The notes: generated from the letters alone by a model not told the origin. A stretch of 64,000 bases of DNA from Tranquillimonas rosea (GCF_900111315.1 NZ_FOGU01000004.1:1-64000); one strand, 5' to 3'; positions 17,601 through 25,520 are shown, numbered from the stretch's first letter. Program-made: numbers and translations.

Positions 17601-18408
17601 CGGTATAGAAATGGGCGTCGGGCGTCCGCGTCTGCGGCACGTTCGAGCCCCAGAGCATCAGGAACCCAGCGTTGTACCAGTCGGCCGATTCCGGCACGTC
17701 GGTCTGCTCTCCCCAAGTCTGGGGCGAGGCCGGTGGCAGATCGCAATACCAGTCGTAGAAGGACATGCAGGTGCCGCCCAGAAGGCTCAGGTATCGCGAG
17801 CCGGCGGCATAGCTCACCATCGACATGGCCGGGATGGGCGAGAAGCCGAACACCCGGTCGGGCCCGTACGTTTTCGCGGTGTGGGCGTTCGCGGCGGCGA
17901 CAAGCTCGGTCGCCTCGTCCCAGCTTGCCCGCACGAATCCGCCCTTGCCGCGTGTCGTGGTATAAGAGGCGCGCAGCACCGGATCGTTCTGGATCGCGGT
18001 CCAGGCGGCGACCGGCGTCATCTTCTCGCGCATCTTGCGCCACGCTCGCATCAAGCTACCGCGGATCAGCGGATTCTTCACGCGATTGGCTGAATAGAGA
18101 TACCAGCTATAAGACGCGCCCCGCGCGCATCCCCGCGGCTCATGGTTGGGTAGGCCGGCGCGAGTTCGAGGATAGTCGGTCTGCTGCGTTTCCCAAGTGA
18201 CAATACCGGACTTGACGTAGATCTTCCACGAACAGGATCCGGTGCAGTTCACCCCATGCGTAGAGCGCACGATCTTGTCGTGCCGCCAGCGGCTCCGGTA
18301 GGTCTCCTCCCACTCCCTGTTCTCGCGAGTGGTCTGCCCCCAACCGTCAGAGAATTGCTCCAACTCCTTGCTCTGGAAGAAGTTCAGTCTGTCGAGCAGA
18401 TGGCTCAT
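14650..18408 (-). CDS. narG: Respiratory nitrate reductase alpha subunit
   Basis: NarG (1,252 residues) is the catalytic subunit reducing nitrate to nitrite at a Mo-bisMGD centre on the cytoplasmic side. The N-terminal HGVNCTGSCSW and GCARGAS segments give the His/Cys ligand set of the FS0 [4Fe-4S] cluster, and YDWYCDLPPAS contains the aspartate that binds molybdenum. I placed the start at 18408 (MSHLLDRLN), with AAGGA just upstream and agreement with the family's N-terminus. An in-frame ATG at 18516 would overlap narK and adds residues not found in NarG. It is the second gene of the operon, 64 bases after narK. Confidence 0.97.
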   Translation of the reverse strand: MSHLLDRLNFFQSKELEQFSDGWGQTTRENREWEETYRSRWRHDKIVRSTHGVNCTGSCSWKIYVKSGIVTWETQQTDYPRTRAGLPNHEPRGCARGASYSWYLYSANRVKNPLIRGSLMRAWRKMREKMTPVAAWTAIQNDPVLRASYTTTRGKGGFVRASWDEATELVAAANAHTAKTYGPDRVFGFSPIPAMSMVSYAAGSRYLSLLGGTCMSFYDWYCDLPPASPQTWGEQTDVPESADWYNAGFLMLWGSNVPQTRTPDAHFYTEVRYRGTKSAVVSPDYSEAAKFGDIWLNPQAGTDAALAMAMGHVILREYHLDRQAEYFEQYARKYTDMPILVRLDEKDGHLVPGRMLRAEDFDGKLGETNNPDWKTVAYDEASGKIVAPNGSIGFRWGEEGKWNLEEHAKGAEARLRLTQIMDGDHDEVVGVDFPYFGGAATGDFVKCDHPDVLTRNIPARRVTLADGKEVLVATVFDLFCANYGLDRGLGGDWVSKNFDDDSPYTPAWAEKITGVAAEKIIAVAREFAGNAERTHGKSMVILGAGLNHWYHMDMNYRGIINMLVMCGCIGQEGGGWSHYVGQEKLRPQTGWQPLAFALDWNRPPRHMNSTSCWYAHTDQWRYETLRAGEILSPTAPEGDWDISLIDYNIRAERMGWLPSAPQLKTNPLEVSKAAKAAGVDVKDFVAKQLKSGDLQMSCEDPDAPENWPRNLFVWRSNLLGSSGKGHEYFLKHLLGTDHGVMGKDLGEEGGVMPKEAIWHDEAPKGKLDLLVTIDFRMSTTCVYSDIVLPTASWYEKDDLNTSDMHPFIHPLQAAVDPAYESRSDWEIFKSIARKFSEVAPEVLGVETDIVQLPLLHDTPGELAQAHVKDWKKAECELIPGKTAPNYIAVERDYPNLYKKFTSVGPLLEKLGNGGKGITWDTKTEVKHLRDLNGVVLDEGVSKGQPKLETAIDAAEMILMLAPESNGEVAVKAWEQLEKPTGQHHAHLAEGAHHTKIRFRDIAAQPRKIISSPTWSGIESEEVCYNAGYTNVHELIPWRTLTGRQQLYQDHEWMRAFGEGFVSYRPPVDLKTITAAVNNDATEGSPHVVLNFITPHQKWGIHSTYTDNLLMLTLNRGGPVVWMSEVDAQKAGLVDNDWVEAYNVNGALTARVVVSQRIKQGTLFMYHAQEKIVNTPGSEKTGNRGGIHNSVTRATLKPTHMIGGYAQLSYGFNYYGTVGSNRDEFVIVRKMKKIDWLDTPASRSATPKVEAAE

Positions 18409-18472
18409 TTTGCTGTCCTTTCGGCTATCTGGGTCTGGACGGCAGCGAATGCCGCCCGTGTGATCGGTTTGG

Positions 18473-21196
18473 TCATTCAGCAGGCTGAGCGGTGGCGCCC
18501 GCGGTGTTGCGACCATTTTCGATGTCGCGCAGCAGACCGCCAGGACGCGTGTAGACGAGCCAGGTGATTGCCACGCAAATTACGTAGAAGATCAGGAAGC
18601 CCCACAGCGCCCCCACAGCGGACCCGGTCATAGCGATCGATGTGCCGTAGGCTTTCGGGATGAAGAATGCGCCGTAGGCTGCGATGGCAGACGTGAAAGC
18701 CGTGATCGCGCCTGATTCCATGGCGATCTGCCGTTTGCGTTCCTCGACACTCAGATGCGGCATCAGGCGCGGCACTTCGCGGCCCATGATGACCGGGATC
18801 ATCTGGAAGGTGGAGGCGTTGCCGACCCCCGTCAGGAAGAACAGCAACATGAAGCAGGCGAAAAAACCGATGAACGAGCCGACCCCGAGGAAGAAGATCA
18901 CGCCGAACGTAGCCGCGATCATTGCCGCGAAAGTCCAGAACGTCACCCTACCTCCACCGAACCGGTCGCTGATCCAGCCCGTGCCCGCGCGGCTAAGTGC
19001 GCCGACCAGCGGCCCGAGGAAGACATAATTCACTGCGTTCACCTCAGGGAAGGCTAGGCGCGTGAGCAGCGGGAAGCCTGCGGAGTAGCCGATGAAGCTT
19101 CCGAAGGTTCCAGTGTAGAGGACGCACATCAGCCAGTTGTGCTTGCGCCCGAAGATGACCGCCTGATCGGCGAAGCTGGCGCGCGCATCGGCGATGTCGT
19201 TCATGCCCACCCAGGCCGCGACGGTTGCCGCCAGAATGAAGGGCACCCAGACGAAGCCCGCGTTCTGCATCCAGAGCTGCCCGCCGTCGGTAAGCGTCTG
19301 CGGCTGGCCGCCCAGTGTTCCGAAAACACCCGCGGTGATGACGATCGGCACCAGGAACTGCATCACGGAAACGCCCAGGTTACCGAGGCCCGCGTTCATC
19401 GCCAGCGCGTTGCCCTTTTCGGATTTCGGGAAGAAATAGCCGATATTGGCCATCGACGAGGCGAAGTTGCCGCCACCGAAGCCGCAGAGCAGCGCCAGGA
19501 CCAGGAAGATCAGGTACGGCGTATCGGGGTTCTGCACGGCGTAGCCGATGCCTAGGGCCGGCAGCAGCAGCGACGCGGTGGACAGGGTCGTCCACAGCCG
19601 CCCGCCGAAGATCGGAACCATGAAGCTGTAGAAGATCCGCAGCGTGGCACCGGACAGGCCGGGCAGCGCGGCCAGCCAAAACAGCTGGCTCGACGTGAAG
19701 TCGAAGCCGATGGACGGCAGGTTCGCCACGACCATCGACCACACCATCCAGACCGCGAAGGCCAGCAAAAGGCAGGGAATGGAAATCCACAGGTTCCGCT
19801 TGGCGATGCGGTGCCCTTTTTGCTCCCAGAACACGGAATCCTCCGGGCGCCAGTCCTCCAGCACGCGCGGCATGTCGGTCTTGCCGGGAACGTGGATTTC
19901 TTCCATCTCGGGCAATGCCGGCAGCCGGTCGAGCTCCGGACCGCGTGCCTTGCTTTCCATTGCCTGAATGGAAAGGTGCATCCAGCTGAGTGCAATGGCT
20001 ACGAGGCCGAAGAGGATCACGAAGCAAGAAGTGTAGACGCCAGTGAGGTCCAGCGCCGCGCCGAAGATAATCGGCAGAATAAAGCCACCGAGGCCGCCGA
20101 TCATGCCCACGAGCCCACCGACCGCGCCGACATGCTTCGGATAGTAGACGGGGATGTGCTTGAACACCGCTGCCTTACCGAGGCTCATGAAGAAACCCAG
20201 CGCGAACAGAACAGCGATAAACGGCCAGAACCCCATCGAGGTCGAGAAGGCAATCGGGCCGTCTTTGCCCTGTACGACGTAGTCCGTCGGCGGATAGGAC
20301 AACATGAGGAGCAAGACCAACGCGAAGCCGAAGGTCCAGTACATGACTTGGCGCGCGCCGAACTTGTCGCTGAGATGGCCGCCATAGGCCCGGAACAGCG
20401 ACGCCGACAAACTAAACGAGGCCGCGGCCATGCCCGCCGTCTTCACGTCAACGCCATAGACGTCGATCAGGTAGTGCGGCATCCACAGCGCCAGAGCGAC
20501 GAAGGCCCCGAACACGAAGAAGTAGTAGAGCGAGAAGCGCCACACCTGCAGGTTCCGTAGCGGCGCGAACTGCTGCGCCAGCGTGGGCGCCTTGGCCCCC
20601 GTCCTGCGCCGTTCGACGAGTTCGGGGTCATCCTTGGCAAGCAGGAAGAACAGCACGCCGATAATGGCCAGTCCCGCCGCCCAGACATAGGCCACACCGT
20701 GCCAGCCGTAGGCGACCATGACGAAGGGGGCCACGAACTTAGTGACGGCCGCACCCACATTGCCCGCGCCGAAAATGCCGAGTGCCGTGCCCTGGTGGCC
20801 CGCATCGTACCAGCGGCTGACATAGGCAACGCCGATGATAAACGAACCGCCGGCGAGGCCGATGCCAAGCGCTGCAATCAGATACATCGTGTAGCTGTCG
20901 GCCAGCGTCAGGAGATAGGTCGCCACGGCCGTCAGGATCATCTGACTGGAGAACACCAGTCGCCCGCCGAATTTCTCGGTCCAGACACCAAGGAACAGTC
21001 GTGTGATCGACCCGGTCAGTATCGGCGTGGCGACCAGCAGACCAAATTGGGTATCGTTCAGGCCAAGCTCGGACTTGATGGCGACGCCGATGATGGAAAA
21101 GATCGTCCAAACCGCGAAACAGGCGGTGAAGGCGATCGTGCTCAGACTCAGAGCGCGATTCTGATCGCTGCGTGAGGCTGTGGCTGCGGTCTGCAT
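18473..21196 (-). CDS. narK: Fused nitrate/nitrite transporter NarK1-NarK2
   Basis: The 907-residue protein is two complete major-facilitator transporters in one chain. The first half (about residues 1-420) resembles NarK1-type nitrate/proton symporters and the second (about 470-890) NarK2-type nitrate/nitrite antiporters. Each half has its own glycine-rich nitrate signature, around VGAVGGLVGMIGGLGGF and FGGGNFASSMANIGYFF. A charged linker of about 45 residues joins them. This fusion is known from Paracoccus and relatives, where it starts nitrate import and then exchanges nitrite for nitrate. It is the first gene of the operon, transcribed from the divergent region with narR. Confidence 0.95.
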   Translation of the reverse strand: MQTAATASRSDQNRALSLSTIAFTACFAVWTIFSIIGVAIKSELGLNDTQFGLLVATPILTGSITRLFLGVWTEKFGGRLVFSSQMILTAVATYLLTLADSYTMYLIAALGIGLAGGSFIIGVAYVSRWYDAGHQGTALGIFGAGNVGAAVTKFVAPFVMVAYGWHGVAYVWAAGLAIIGVLFFLLAKDDPELVERRRTGAKAPTLAQQFAPLRNLQVWRFSLYYFFVFGAFVALALWMPHYLIDVYGVDVKTAGMAAASFSLSASLFRAYGGHLSDKFGARQVMYWTFGFALVLLLMLSYPPTDYVVQGKDGPIAFSTSMGFWPFIAVLFALGFFMSLGKAAVFKHIPVYYPKHVGAVGGLVGMIGGLGGFILPIIFGAALDLTGVYTSCFVILFGLVAIALSWMHLSIQAMESKARGPELDRLPALPEMEEIHVPGKTDMPRVLEDWRPEDSVFWEQKGHRIAKRNLWISIPCLLLAFAVWMVWSMVVANLPSIGFDFTSSQLFWLAALPGLSGATLRIFYSFMVPIFGGRLWTTLSTASLLLPALGIGYAVQNPDTPYLIFLVLALLCGFGGGNFASSMANIGYFFPKSEKGNALAMNAGLGNLGVSVMQFLVPIVITAGVFGTLGGQPQTLTDGGQLWMQNAGFVWVPFILAATVAAWVGMNDIADARASFADQAVIFGRKHNWLMCVLYTGTFGSFIGYSAGFPLLTRLAFPEVNAVNYVFLGPLVGALSRAGTGWISDRFGGGRVTFWTFAAMIAATFGVIFFLGVGSFIGFFACFMLLFFLTGVGNASTFQMIPVIMGREVPRLMPHLSVEERKRQIAMESGAITAFTSAIAAYGAFFIPKAYGTSIAMTGSAVGALWGFLIFYVICVAITWLVYTRPGGLLRDIENGRNTAGATAQPAE

Positions 21197-21275
21197 GTCG
21201 GACCCCCGGCAAGAAAACGTTTCACCCCTGGGCGGGGCTTCTTGCCAGACCTGCAGCCGGAGCCGCTCCGATGAT

Positions 21276-21289
21276 TTGATCTAGATCAT
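21276..21289 (-). promoter_or_regulatory. FNR/NarR-type box upstream of narK
   Basis: TTGATCTAGATCAT is close to the FNR consensus TTGAT-N4-ATCAA, with one mismatch in the last half-site. It lies 80-93 bases before the narK ATG. If it is centred near -41.5, transcription would start about 45 bases before the gene. Candidate regulators are an FnrL-type protein and NarR. Confidence 0.7.
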
Positions 21290-21391
21290 GAAATGAGTAA
21301 AAAATGTATTGAAACAAATAGCTTACATGAAAATGTCACCTCAACGAAAACAGCTAATCAAAAAGCAAGACGACAAATATCAAGCCTAGCA

Positions 21392-21405
21392 TTGACTTTT
21401 ATCAA
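21392..21405 (+). promoter_or_regulatory. Second FNR/CRP-type box, upstream of narR
   Basis: TTGACTTTTATCAA has two good half-sites (TTGAC, ATCAA) with a 4-base spacer. It ends 42 bases before the narR ATG in an AT-rich stretch. It may control narR itself, or act at a distance on the nar operon. Confidence 0.6.
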
Positions 21406-21447
21406 TTTATAGGTTGAGTTGCGGTTGGAGAGCGCCAGAGGAGAAAC

Positions 21448-22146
21448 ATGTCTGCTTCAGAGCACGAGGATATCCGCAGAATCGAACTCTTTTCGCAGAT
21501 GGCGGACGACAATTTCAAATCCCTGATGCGTGGCGCCTATGTTCAAAATTTCCCGGCGCAGATCGAATTGATAACCGAAGGAGAGCCGAGCGATTTTCTT
21601 CACATTGTTATTTCCGGATCTGTCGATCTGTTTTCGGCTTGGAATGGCAGGGATACCAGTATGGCGACTGTCCGTCCCATCTCCACCTTCATCCTTGCTG
21701 CGACCATCAAGGATGCGCCCTACCTGATGTCGGCGCGTACGCTTGAGAAGAGCCGCATCGCGCTTATACCGAGTCAGGATGTGCGCGCGATCTTCGACAT
21801 CGACAGCAACTTTGCCCGCACCATCGTGACTGAACTGGCGCAGTGCTATCGCTCCGCCATTAAGGCGCAGAAGGATCTCAAGCTCAGGACTTCGCTAGAG
21901 CGGCTCGCGAATTACTTGCTAAGGCATCAGAGGCATGCTGGAGGCGGGGCAGCGTTCGAGCTGGACTTCGAGAAGCGACGCCTGGCCTCGGTTCTGGGCA
22001 TGACCCCCGAAAACCTGAGCCGAGCCTTCAAGGGCCTGCAGCCTTATGGCGTGATCGTGAGAGGCACCCGGATCACCATAAACAATCAGGCGGATTTGGA
22101 GCACTTCGCCAAACCAAATCCCCTCATCGATAACTTTTCAACTTGA
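21448..22146 (+). CDS. narR: NarR-like Crp/Fnr-family regulator
   Basis: The 232-residue protein has an N-terminal cyclic-nucleotide-type sensor domain and a C-terminal helix-turn-helix (RLASVLGMTPENLSRAFKGL near residue 185). It lacks the N-terminal cysteine cluster of true FNR, having only one cysteine in AQCYRS, so it does not sense oxygen through an Fe-S cluster. In Paracoccus NarR occupies this position and activates narKGHJI in response to nitrate or nitrite. The ATG at 21448 follows GAGGAGAA. The gene diverges from narK with a 250-base control region between them. Confidence 0.85.
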   Translation: MSASEHEDIRRIELFSQMADDNFKSLMRGAYVQNFPAQIELITEGEPSDFLHIVISGSVDLFSAWNGRDTSMATVRPISTFILAATIKDAPYLMSARTLEKSRIALIPSQDVRAIFDIDSNFARTIVTELAQCYRSAIKAQKDLKLRTSLERLANYLLRHQRHAGGGAAFELDFEKRRLASVLGMTPENLSRAFKGLQPYGVIVRGTRITINNQADLEHFAKPNPLIDNFST

Positions 22147-22157
22147 AGGACAGACCG

Positions 22158-22469
22158 ATGACCAAATCCCTGCCTGGCGCCGCCGGAGACCTCTCGGAGG
22201 AATACCCCGATGTCTGGAAGGCGTATGCTGCCTTGGGCAAGGCAACCGCCGACTGTGGTCCGCTGACGGGCCGCGAACGGCGTCTCGTCAAACTAGCGCT
22301 TGCCGTTGGCGCTGGATCCGAAGGCGCGGTGCATTCGCACACACGGCGCGCCAGATCGGAGGAGATTGAAGTCGCGGCAATAATGCAGATCGCGATGCTG
22401 GCCATCGGCCCTCTTGGTCTGCCACGTGCCGTCGCCGCGAAGACTTGGATCGAAGACATCAAGGACTGA
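22158..22469 (+). CDS. Carboxymuconolactone decarboxylase-family (AhpD-like) protein without the CxxC pair
   Basis: The 103-residue all-helical protein follows narR by 11 bases with a GAAGGA site, so it is probably cotranscribed. The family core is recognisable in LTGRERRLVKLALAVGAGSEGAVHSHTRRA. Where redox-active members carry CxxC, this protein has SEGAVHSH, so alkylhydroperoxide-reductase chemistry is unlikely. The conserved histidine remains, as in the decarboxylase-type members. It ends four bases before the convergent nnrU stop. Confidence 0.75.
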   Translation: MTKSLPGAAGDLSEEYPDVWKAYAALGKATADCGPLTGRERRLVKLALAVGAGSEGAVHSHTRRARSEEIEVAAIMQIAMLAIGPLGLPRAVAAKTWIEDIKD

Positions 22470-22472
22470 GGA

Positions 22473-23138
22473 TCAAGGAAGCGGGCTGACGCCGAAGAGA
22501 ACTGGATGCAGCCAGAGGAGCGTCGCGTAGAGAACAGCTCCGGCCAGAAGCCGCGTGAACATGGCTGTTGACGCACGCATGGGCAGCAGCGGCGCGTCGA
22601 CCACCACCGACCGCAGACGTTGCCACTCCGCCCCCATCTCGCGGCGCTTTCGGCGGTCTATCAGATGTCCGCCAGTAAGGGCGAACACCGCAAAGGTGCC
22701 GAACAGGATCACGTGGGCCAAACCCCCGTTCGGCACGACATGGGCGGCGGCCCAAAGCGCCAGCGCCAGAAGCAGCGGGTGGCGCGACCAGCGGACGACG
22801 CCGGACCGCGTCGGATCGAACTGGTCATTGCGGGCACCGCCAAAGGAAAACGGGTTGGACCGCGCGATGGAGACCGCAAGTATCAGGCACACGAACCCCA
22901 TGACCACCAGAGGAACGTGGTTCTGCCACGGCGCCCAATTCCAGAGCGGTATGAAAGGTGCGCGCCCTGCCGCGCCGATCAGCCAGGCAAGAACCCCTAT
23001 CGACAGCGCGGAATAAGCAACCGTGAACCCTGTCGTACCCAGTCGCGCCTGCAGCCACGGCCGCAGGGGGGCGCGCACAGGGATCGAATGCGACAGGAAG
23101 AAAGCCGTGTAAGCGAGGATGAACTCGAGCCAGTTCAT
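22473..23138 (-). CDS. nnrU: NnrU family membrane protein
   Basis: The 221-residue protein begins MNWLEFILAY at the ATG at 23138 and has about six hydrophobic segments. NnrU proteins occur in denitrifiers and are needed for normal nitrite and nitric oxide metabolism; they share the NnrU/isoprenylcysteine methyltransferase-like core. The segment RSGVVRWSRHPLLLALALWA is typical. The longer frame starting at 23648 overlaps nnrS and was rejected. The gene follows nnrS after 11 bases and converges on the narR transcript. Confidence 0.88.
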   Translation of the reverse strand: MNWLEFILAYTAFFLSHSIPVRAPLRPWLQARLGTTGFTVAYSALSIGVLAWLIGAAGRAPFIPLWNWAPWQNHVPLVVMGFVCLILAVSIARSNPFSFGGARNDQFDPTRSGVVRWSRHPLLLALALWAAAHVVPNGGLAHVILFGTFAVFALTGGHLIDRRKRREMGAEWQRLRSVVVDAPLLPMRASTAMFTRLLAGAVLYATLLWLHPVLFGVSPLP

Positions 23139-23149
23139 GGCCACGATCC

Positions 23150-24355
23150 TTAGATGCGCTTGCCCGGAGGCAGGCGCAGCAGAAGTGGACCGAAGAGGAC
23201 GGCAAATCCGCCGAATGCCACGATCCAGCCCAACCCCGACATCATTTGGAGCGGTCTCGCCATCTCGGGCCAGAAACCCGCCAAAACGCGTGCCAGCACC
23301 GACAGCACCAGCGCCGCATAGATCGTGACCGTGCCCGCCCCCGCCGTCAGTTCCCGCCCGGTGTGACCCAGAGTCGCCCGCGTCATCACCGCCAGCGTCA
23401 TCAGCCCAAGCGCACCCGCCATCCATAGGTGCTGCGCTCCAGCCACCCCGAAAGATCCGGGCGCAAAAATTTCCACCGATAGAGTAAGGGCGCCGAGTGG
23501 CACGAAAGCGTAGCCAACATGCATCACCGTCAGCAGCGGTTCGGCGAGCGTCCGGTGCCCCGACCAGCGGGCCAGTCGCACCGCGTGCAGCCCCCCGGCG
23601 ATCGCCAGCGCCAGACCCGTGGACATTGACACAGGAAGGGTGACCCACAACCCCAGCGCCACAAGCAATGCGATCAAGGTCGCCTTGTCGTACGATTGCA
23701 TTGGCGGCGCCGGCAAAACCGCGCTGCGTCGCTTCACCATCCAGTTGCGCGTGAAGGACGGCACCACGCGCCCGCCGATGACCGCAATCATCATGATAGC
23801 CGCGCCAAGGCCCAAGCGCAGGCCATAGCCTTGAGCGGCGTATACTCCACGCGCAGCCTCCCCGTGGAACAGAGCGTTGCCGAGAATGAAGACCCCGAGC
23901 ATTCCCAGTACCATCAGGTTGCGCCAGTTCCGGCCCGCCACGATCTCGCGCCCAATCGCCAGCGCCAAGACCACCGGAAAGGCGAGGTCGATGGCCGCCA
24001 CAAGCCCGGCAGGCAGGGCGCCTGAGACGGCGATCGCCCCGCGGCCGGCCAGCCAGAGACCGGCGAGCCCCCCAAGCCGCCAGCCCACAATGGGCAAACG
24101 ACCCGTCCAGTTCGGGACTGCGGTCATCAGGAAACCCGCAATCACAGCACCGAGATAACCGAAAAGGAATTCGTGCGCGTGCCAGCTGACGGGATCGAAC
24201 GCTGTGGGTAGTATCAGGTTGCCCGATAGCATCGGCAGCCAGAGGGCCATAGCCAATGCTGCCCAGACTCCTGCCCCAAAAAAGAAAGGTCGAAATCCAA
24301 AAGAGAGGATCGCAGGTCCCGTCCAGTCACGCATCTGATGGGTTGTTGTGGTCAT
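23150..24355 (-). CDS. nnrS: NnrS family protein (haem/copper membrane protein of NO metabolism)
   Basis: The 401-residue protein has about twelve membrane segments with the family's histidine-containing motifs: FFFGAGVWA near residue 23, WHAHEFLFGYLGAV near 58, and TRATLGHTGR near 330. NnrS binds haem and copper, lies in the inner membrane and lessens NO damage to iron-sulfur proteins. It is the first gene of an nnrS-nnrU pair and belongs with the divergent haemoglobin and NsrR-type genes in one NO-response block. About 187 bases of non-coding DNA separate it from the haemoglobin gene. Confidence 0.9.
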   Translation of the reverse strand: MTTTTHQMRDWTGPAILSFGFRPFFFGAGVWAALAMALWLPMLSGNLILPTAFDPVSWHAHEFLFGYLGAVIAGFLMTAVPNWTGRLPIVGWRLGGLAGLWLAGRGAIAVSGALPAGLVAAIDLAFPVVLALAIGREIVAGRNWRNLMVLGMLGVFILGNALFHGEAARGVYAAQGYGLRLGLGAAIMMIAVIGGRVVPSFTRNWMVKRRSAVLPAPPMQSYDKATLIALLVALGLWVTLPVSMSTGLALAIAGGLHAVRLARWSGHRTLAEPLLTVMHVGYAFVPLGALTLSVEIFAPGSFGVAGAQHLWMAGALGLMTLAVMTRATLGHTGRELTAGAGTVTIYAALVLSVLARVLAGFWPEMARPLQMMSGLGWIVAFGGFAVLFGPLLLRLPPGKRI

Positions 24356-24542
24356 CTGTCTGTTCTTTCCGCTGCGCCGCCATCCGCAGTCAGGAACAGG
24401 CCGAGCGGTATACCTTGGAGTTCGGAAACATTGTGTTCAGCCCGGCAAAACCAAGCGCGATGTCTACGAAGCAACACCACTGGGCCCAACATAACGCAAA
24501 GGCAGGACGTGAAAGCGACTAACATCTGCTGGCGCAATTACT

Positions 24543-25001
24543 TTATCTCAAACTCGGTACTGCTTCCGTTCGGAGCTGGGCATCCTGGCTGGCCATGTGC
24601 AGCGACCGCGCGATCCGCTCAGCACGCTCGATAATATGTGCAGCTCCCTCGTTTGTGCAGACCGCTCCCGCCGTCTCCCAAAACAGATCAAGCCAGCGCT
24701 CGAAGTGTGTCCAAGTCACTGGCAACCCCGCGTGCTTTGGGACCGGTGCGCCGTGGTAGCGCCCCGTCATCAGCGCGACCGAAGACCAGAAGTCCACCAT
24801 CTTTTCGAGATGCGGTTCCCAGTCGGTGATCCGTTCGGCAAAGATCGGACCCAGCACCGGATCGACACGGATCTTGCCGTAGAAGCCATGCATGAGATCC
24901 ACGAGAACGGCTTCGCTTAGACCGGTTCGCTCCTTCATTTCCAAAGTCATGGCGGGTCGCGAGGAGCGGATCGGCGGGAGAGGGGTTCGCGTCTGTGACA
25001 T
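24543..25001 (-). CDS. Group III truncated haemoglobin-like protein
   Basis: The 152-residue protein matches the 2-on-2 haemoglobin fold of group III: LVDLMHGFYGKIRVDPVLGPIF (helix B with its FYGKI segment), the MVDFWSSVALMTGRYHG helix E, and HFERWLDLFWETA in the F-G region. Such proteins bind O2 and NO and are often part of NO detoxification. Upstream lies the palindrome shared with the divergent Rrf2-type regulator gene, so NO-dependent control is likely. The N-terminal 18 residues before MTLEM may be an extension; MTLEM could be an alternative start. Confidence 0.8.
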   Translation of the reverse strand: MSQTRTPLPPIRSSRPAMTLEMKERTGLSEAVLVDLMHGFYGKIRVDPVLGPIFAERITDWEPHLEKMVDFWSSVALMTGRYHGAPVPKHAGLPVTWTHFERWLDLFWETAGAVCTNEGAAHIIERAERIARSLHMASQDAQLRTEAVPSLR

Positions 25002-25048
25002 GGCTGAACTGGCCTGGGCGATTGTAACGGGACCAGCATCGCGTGTTT

Positions 25049-25071
25049 AATAGGTATTGTAAATGCCTATT
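25049..25071. promoter_or_regulatory. 23-bp palindrome, probable NsrR operator
   Basis: AATAGGTATTG and AAATGCCTATT are separated by one base, giving an 11-1-11 inverted repeat with the outer AATAGG/CCTATT arms perfect. This geometry is that of known NsrR sites, although the sequence differs from the gammaproteobacterial consensus. It ends 17 bases before the regulator ATG and 47 bases from the haemoglobin start, so it can control both. Confidence 0.75.
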
Positions 25072-25088
25072 CATAGCGAGGTTGCCAT

Positions 25089-25508
25089 ATGCGCCTGACC
25101 AGCTTCACCGATTTTGGACTACGCGCCCTCATGCGCATGGCCAGCGCCCCGGATCGTGCGTTCTCCACGGCCGAGATCGCCGACGAGTTCGGGATCTCCC
25201 GCAACCATCTCAACAAGGTAATCCAGCGTCTCGCGCGGCACGGCTTCGTGTCCACGCGCCGTGGCGCCGGCGGCGGCGCCATGCTCTCCCGTCCGGCGGC
25301 CGAAATCGGGCTGGGAGACCTCGTTCGGCTGCTCGAGCAGGACCAGGCCCTGGTTGAGTGCTTCGCACCGGACGGGGCCTGCTGCGTCACCCCGGTCTGC
25401 CGACTGAAAGGCAAACTCTATGCGGCGGAGGCGGCCTTCCTGGCCGAGCTCGACCGCTCGACACTCGCCGATGTCGCCTTGCCGACTCCTGCGCCGGCCG
25501 CGGCGTGA
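25089..25508 (+). CDS. nsrR: Rrf2-family regulator, NsrR-like NO sensor
   Basis: The 139-residue protein has the N-terminal winged helix of the family (MRLTSFTDFGLRALMRMA, then ISRNHLNKVIQRL) and the wing RRGAGGGAML. The cysteines CFAPDGACC and PVC near residues 91-104 match the three-ligand [Fe-S] cluster of NsrR, which loses DNA binding when it reacts with NO. It stands next to haemoglobin, nnrS and nnrU genes and behind a palindromic operator, supporting an NO-responsive repressor with autoregulation. IscR and RirA are less likely alternatives. Confidence 0.82.
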   Translation: MRLTSFTDFGLRALMRMASAPDRAFSTAEIADEFGISRNHLNKVIQRLARHGFVSTRRGAGGGAMLSRPAAEIGLGDLVRLLEQDQALVECFAPDGACCVTPVCRLKGKLYAAEAAFLAELDRSTLADVALPTPAPAAA

Positions 25509-25520
25509 AAGGAGAGTCTG

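Noticed and set aside
16552-18093. 513-residue plus-strand frame opposite narG
   Set aside because: Complement of highly conserved narG coding sequence; no ribosome binding site and no recognisable motif.
18406-18516. Longer narG start at 18516
   Set aside because: It overlaps the narK end, lacks a ribosome binding site, and adds residues not found in NarG; 18408 fits both.
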